Shown one piece after another: positions 13,074-15,225 of a stretch of DNA of 15,225 bases. The position numbers and the translations under genes were made by a program. Source of the DNA: Treponema sp. (lineage in GTDB: Bacteria > Spirochaetota > Spirochaetia > Treponematales > Breznakiellaceae). The first letter of the stretch is position 1. Every line of letters begins with the position of its first letter. The notes under the pieces were generated by a model that made no database searches, was not told the origin of the DNA, and saw only the letters and a list, made by a program, of their open reading frames with translations. Location: positions 1 to 15,225 of the forward strand of contig JAIRZS010000091.1 of assembly GCA_031267115.1 (NCBI GenBank). The letters run 5' to 3'.

Positions 13074-14003
13074 ATGTTATCCGTGAGGTTTTGGGGGGTT
13101 CGGGGTTCCATTCCCTGTCCGGGAATTAATACGGTAGTTTTTGGGGGTAATACTTCCTGTATTGAGATCCGGGCGGACGAGCGGCTGGTTATTGTAGATC
13201 TGGGTACCGGAATCCGGCCCCTGGGCGATTGGCTTATGGCCCACGATCTCAAAGAAGGCCCTATTAACGCGGATATTTTTATTACCCATACCCATTGGGA
13301 TCATATCATGGGATTCCCGGTCTTTTCCCCCATGTTTGTCCCTACAAGCAAATTCCGCATCCGCGGGCCGGTTTCTTACGAAGACGAAACCCTCATGTCG
13401 ATTCTGTCCCAGCAGTTGTCCTACCGCTACTGGCCGGTCAGGCTTCACGAACTCGCGGCCCAGGTTGAGTACAGCAACATTCACGAAACCAGCCTGGATC
13501 TCGGGAGAGATCTCAGGGTGATCACCAAGTACCTCAATCACCCCATACTCTGCCTGGGCTACCGTTTTGAATACCAGGGGAAGTCCATTGTTACCGCTTA
13601 CGATTTTGAGCCCTACCGCAATATCTTTCCCACGGACAGGAACGATCCTGATTACAACGAGGCTGCCGCCCGGGAGGGAGACGCCACGGCCCAGGAAGAG
13701 AACGAGCGCGTACTTAAATTTTTTGAAGGTACGGATGTGCTTATCTATGACACCCACTACACCGACGCGGAATACGAATCCAAAAAAGGCTGGGGCCATT
13801 CCACCTTTGAACAGGCGATCAAAGCGGCCCGGGAATCAATGGTAAAAAAACTGGTCTGCTTTCATTACGATCCCAACCGCACCGATTCCCAGCTTGAAGA
13901 ACTGGAGGGTTTTTACCGGGGCCGGATCCGCCACGAAGCGGCGGCGGGCAAGTGGGCGCCCGATTTTCTTATGGCCCGGGAAGGCCTTACCATCGAGGCG
14001 TAA
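13074..14003 (+). CDS. Metallo-beta-lactamase-fold hydrolase (PhnP/RNase Z-like class)
   Basis: This 309-residue protein begins WGVRGSIPCPG with FGGNTSC (23-29), a variant of the first strands of PhnP-like and phosphodiesterase-like MBL proteins. The metal-binding motif HTHWDH (72-77) is intact. Further candidate ligands are His156 (LNHP), Asp177 (AYDFE) and His264 (CFHYDP), and GWGHST (239-244) is conserved-looking. These suggest a two-metal phosphodiesterase acting on a nucleotide or similar phosphoester, not a beta-lactamase. The substrate cannot be told from the sequence. It has no signal peptide and is cytoplasmic. ATG 13074 follows AGG by seven bases. As last gene of the run after HDOD, it may be part of a nucleotide-signalling pathway (inference). 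Confidence 0.86.
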   Translation: MLSVRFWGVRGSIPCPGINTVVFGGNTSCIEIRADERLVIVDLGTGIRPLGDWLMAHDLKEGPINADIFITHTHWDHIMGFPVFSPMFVPTSKFRIRGPVSYEDETLMSILSQQLSYRYWPVRLHELAAQVEYSNIHETSLDLGRDLRVITKYLNHPILCLGYRFEYQGKSIVTAYDFEPYRNIFPTDRNDPDYNEAAAREGDATAQEENERVLKFFEGTDVLIYDTHYTDAEYESKKGWGHSTFEQAIKAARESMVKKLVCFHYDPNRTDSQLEELEGFYRGRIRHEAAAGKWAPDFLMAREGLTIEA

Positions 14004-14041
14004 CCGGGGCGGCACACGTAAAGTAAAAAGCCCGGCCCGCG

Positions 14042-15160
14042 CTATTCCCTGGGTTCCGCAAGAAAAATCCCGGCCTTTTCCGCGCCTTCCTGGCCCGGAA
14101 GAAAGCGCAGCCTGAACATATTGGGGCGCGGGCTGACCTCGTTCGGATTGGCGCCGGGGTCCCCGGTGTTTTCGTAATTCTCGTAATAAGATATTTTTGC
14201 CTCGGGGCTGGTTTCCGTCAGGACATCCGCCGCGGTATTAACGGCAATGCGGTTTTGTTCTTCCCGGCTAAAAGCCCGGCAGCTGGGGCAGGAACACCAG
14301 AGATGTTCCGCGTTCCTGTCCGGCCAAAGATGAAATACCAGGGTATCCGGGTATTCGCCGAAACGCTTCCGGGCTTCTGTTCTCAGCAGGGCAATGGTAT
14401 CGGGGTTTGTCGGGCAAAAATTGTAATTCCTGATACGCTTCCCCCCTTCCATGCGGAAAATGTCTTTTTTTATGAAAAGCCGCCTGGATATCATGCGCCC
14501 CAGCCCCCAGCCCCCTATTTCCACGGACAGGGCGTATTGTTTTGCCAGACCGAGAAGGCTTTCCCTGGCCCGGCCCGGTTTGCCCCCAAGCCCGACGGGA
14601 AAGGGGAAACGCGGCTTTTCCGTAAAGGGCAGTACCAGCGCGTCTATACGGTTGCGGGCGGCCCAGACCAGGAATTCCTCCCGCCGGGGAAGAGGGGTTT
14701 CTCCGGTAAACACCAGCCGCCTCAGTCTGCCGGGATCTTTAGCCGTACTCTGGTAGGCGCTTGCCGCCCTGAGAGGGTATTCCGCCGGGTGATCCGGGCG
14801 CGGTTTCGGCAGAATCTCCTGGCCCGGTTTCGGCCAGCTTACGCCGAGCGCGGCAAGAAAATCGTAGATCCCGTTACAGAGGCCCCGTTCCGAGGCGCCG
14901 CATATTTCAATACGGTCAATCCCGAAGCGCCAGGAAAAGCCGTTCGCGGACGAACCCGGTTCCCCGTTTAATGCGATTATAGGGATAGAACTGTCGATAG
15001 GGGCGGAAGAATCCTGTACGGGCGGTTCTTTCAGGCTTAAGCCGGCCTGGGCGCGGAACAGGCCCAGAATCCGCCTTAAATCTGCGCCCGCCGGTTGAAC
15101 CGCGTCCAGGCCGGAAGGTACCAGAACGGTCCATTTCCTGGAAACATCGAATTTTATCAT
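14042..15160 (-). CDS. GH67-N/DUF4838-type protein, short form
   Basis: This is a 372-residue protein. Residues about 1-120 look like the N-terminal domain of alpha-glucuronidase-type proteins, ending GASERGLCNGIYDFLAALGV (88-107) and SWPKPGQEILPK. The later part (about 245-332) matches DUF4838: FHLWPDRN and the WCSCPSC cysteine motif (Cys289, 291, 294), then an ISYYENYEN strand. Such proteins are linked to carbohydrate degradation, but no catalytic pair can be assigned. There is no signal peptide. Many relatives are much longer; this one stops soon after the DUF4838 core, so it may be a compact variant or a C-terminal truncation. It converges on the MBL gene with a 38-base gap. ATG 15160 has an AGG about nine bases upstream. 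Confidence 0.72.
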   Translation of the reverse strand: MIKFDVSRKWTVLVPSGLDAVQPAGADLRRILGLFRAQAGLSLKEPPVQDSSAPIDSSIPIIALNGEPGSSANGFSWRFGIDRIEICGASERGLCNGIYDFLAALGVSWPKPGQEILPKPRPDHPAEYPLRAASAYQSTAKDPGRLRRLVFTGETPLPRREEFLVWAARNRIDALVLPFTEKPRFPFPVGLGGKPGRARESLLGLAKQYALSVEIGGWGLGRMISRRLFIKKDIFRMEGGKRIRNYNFCPTNPDTIALLRTEARKRFGEYPDTLVFHLWPDRNAEHLWCSCPSCRAFSREEQNRIAVNTAADVLTETSPEAKISYYENYENTGDPGANPNEVSPRPNMFRLRFLPGQEGAEKAGIFLAEPRE

Positions 15161-15225
15161 AACCCTAGCCTCGTGATAACCTTAGCCTCATGCGGCCCGC
15201 GGTCGTATTGTGCAATAGGAGACAC
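15161..15225. other. Upstream flank of the DUF4838-type gene
   Basis: These are the 65 bases before the window edge. On the minus strand an in-frame stop lies just upstream of the ATG, supporting the start chosen. I see no well-formed promoter boxes. GAGGCTAAGG and GAGGCTAGGG are a short tandem similarity within the leader. Confidence 0.3.

Noticed and set aside
13074..14003. Antibiotic resistance beta-lactamase
   Set aside because: Only the fold motif is shared; there is no signal peptide, and the N-terminal and C-terminal motifs fit phosphodiesterase-like members.
14004..14041. Possible bidirectional terminator between the convergent MBL and DUF4838-type genes
   Set aside because: There is a CCGGG/CCCGG pair and a short A-run, but the loop is long and no compact stem with a T-tract forms on either strand.

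Overview
The window looks like chromosomal DNA from a fairly GC-rich spirochaete, most likely a treponeme of the insect-gut type. This is an inference from the proteins, not a database match. The pointers are a group III-type phosphofructokinase, a LamG/fibronectin-type exported protein followed by TPR, HDOD and metallo-beta-lactamase-fold genes, and a short SlyX. The AT-rich left end carrying an IS30 remnant contrasts with the GC-rich core.

Layout. Positions 1-1513 are an accessory segment. It holds the tail of an IS30-family transposase, a MazF-type toxin gene and a small antitoxin-like gene (both minus strand). The toxin/antitoxin-like pair sits between two direct copies (A and B) of a dispersed non-coding repeat. 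Positions 1514-3215 hold a 6-phosphofructokinase (minus) divergent from slyX (plus), with a candidate promoter so close to slyX that its mRNA may be leaderless. Positions 3216-3417 hold a third, inverted-repeat form (C) of the dispersed repeat. Positions 3418-7078 are a compact minus-strand operon read in the order dehydratase, FabG-type reductase, ketosynthase, methyltransferase, with junctions that overlap or are at most 8 nt apart. Its first three genes have the order of apeP-apeQ-apeR of aryl polyene clusters, but no carrier protein, chain initiator or exporter is visible. Upstream of it on the same strand is uvrC (7361-9445), separated by a 282-base gap with two clear hairpins.

Positions 9474-14003 are a plus-strand run that starts 28 bases from uvrC. 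It encodes an exported LamG plus fibronectin III protein, a TPR protein overlapping it by 4 nt, an HDOD signalling protein and a metallo-beta-lactamase-fold hydrolase. A convergent gene for a GH67-N/DUF4838-type protein (14042-15160, minus) closes the window.

How the parts may work together. The dehydratase/reductase/ketosynthase genes would perform elongation, keto reduction and dehydration on an acyl carrier protein supplied from elsewhere, and the methyltransferase would tailor the product. The LamG-TPR-HDOD-MBL run suggests a surface or envelope component linked to a cytoplasmic signalling module, but the sequence does not prove that they share a function. The most promising observations are the apePQR-like cassette with its non-canonical dehydratase and methyltransferase active sites, the toxin gene whose TTG start lies in a hairpin loop, the three repeat copies that all lie just beyond the 3' ends of minus-strand genes, and a duplicated helical module in the TPR protein.
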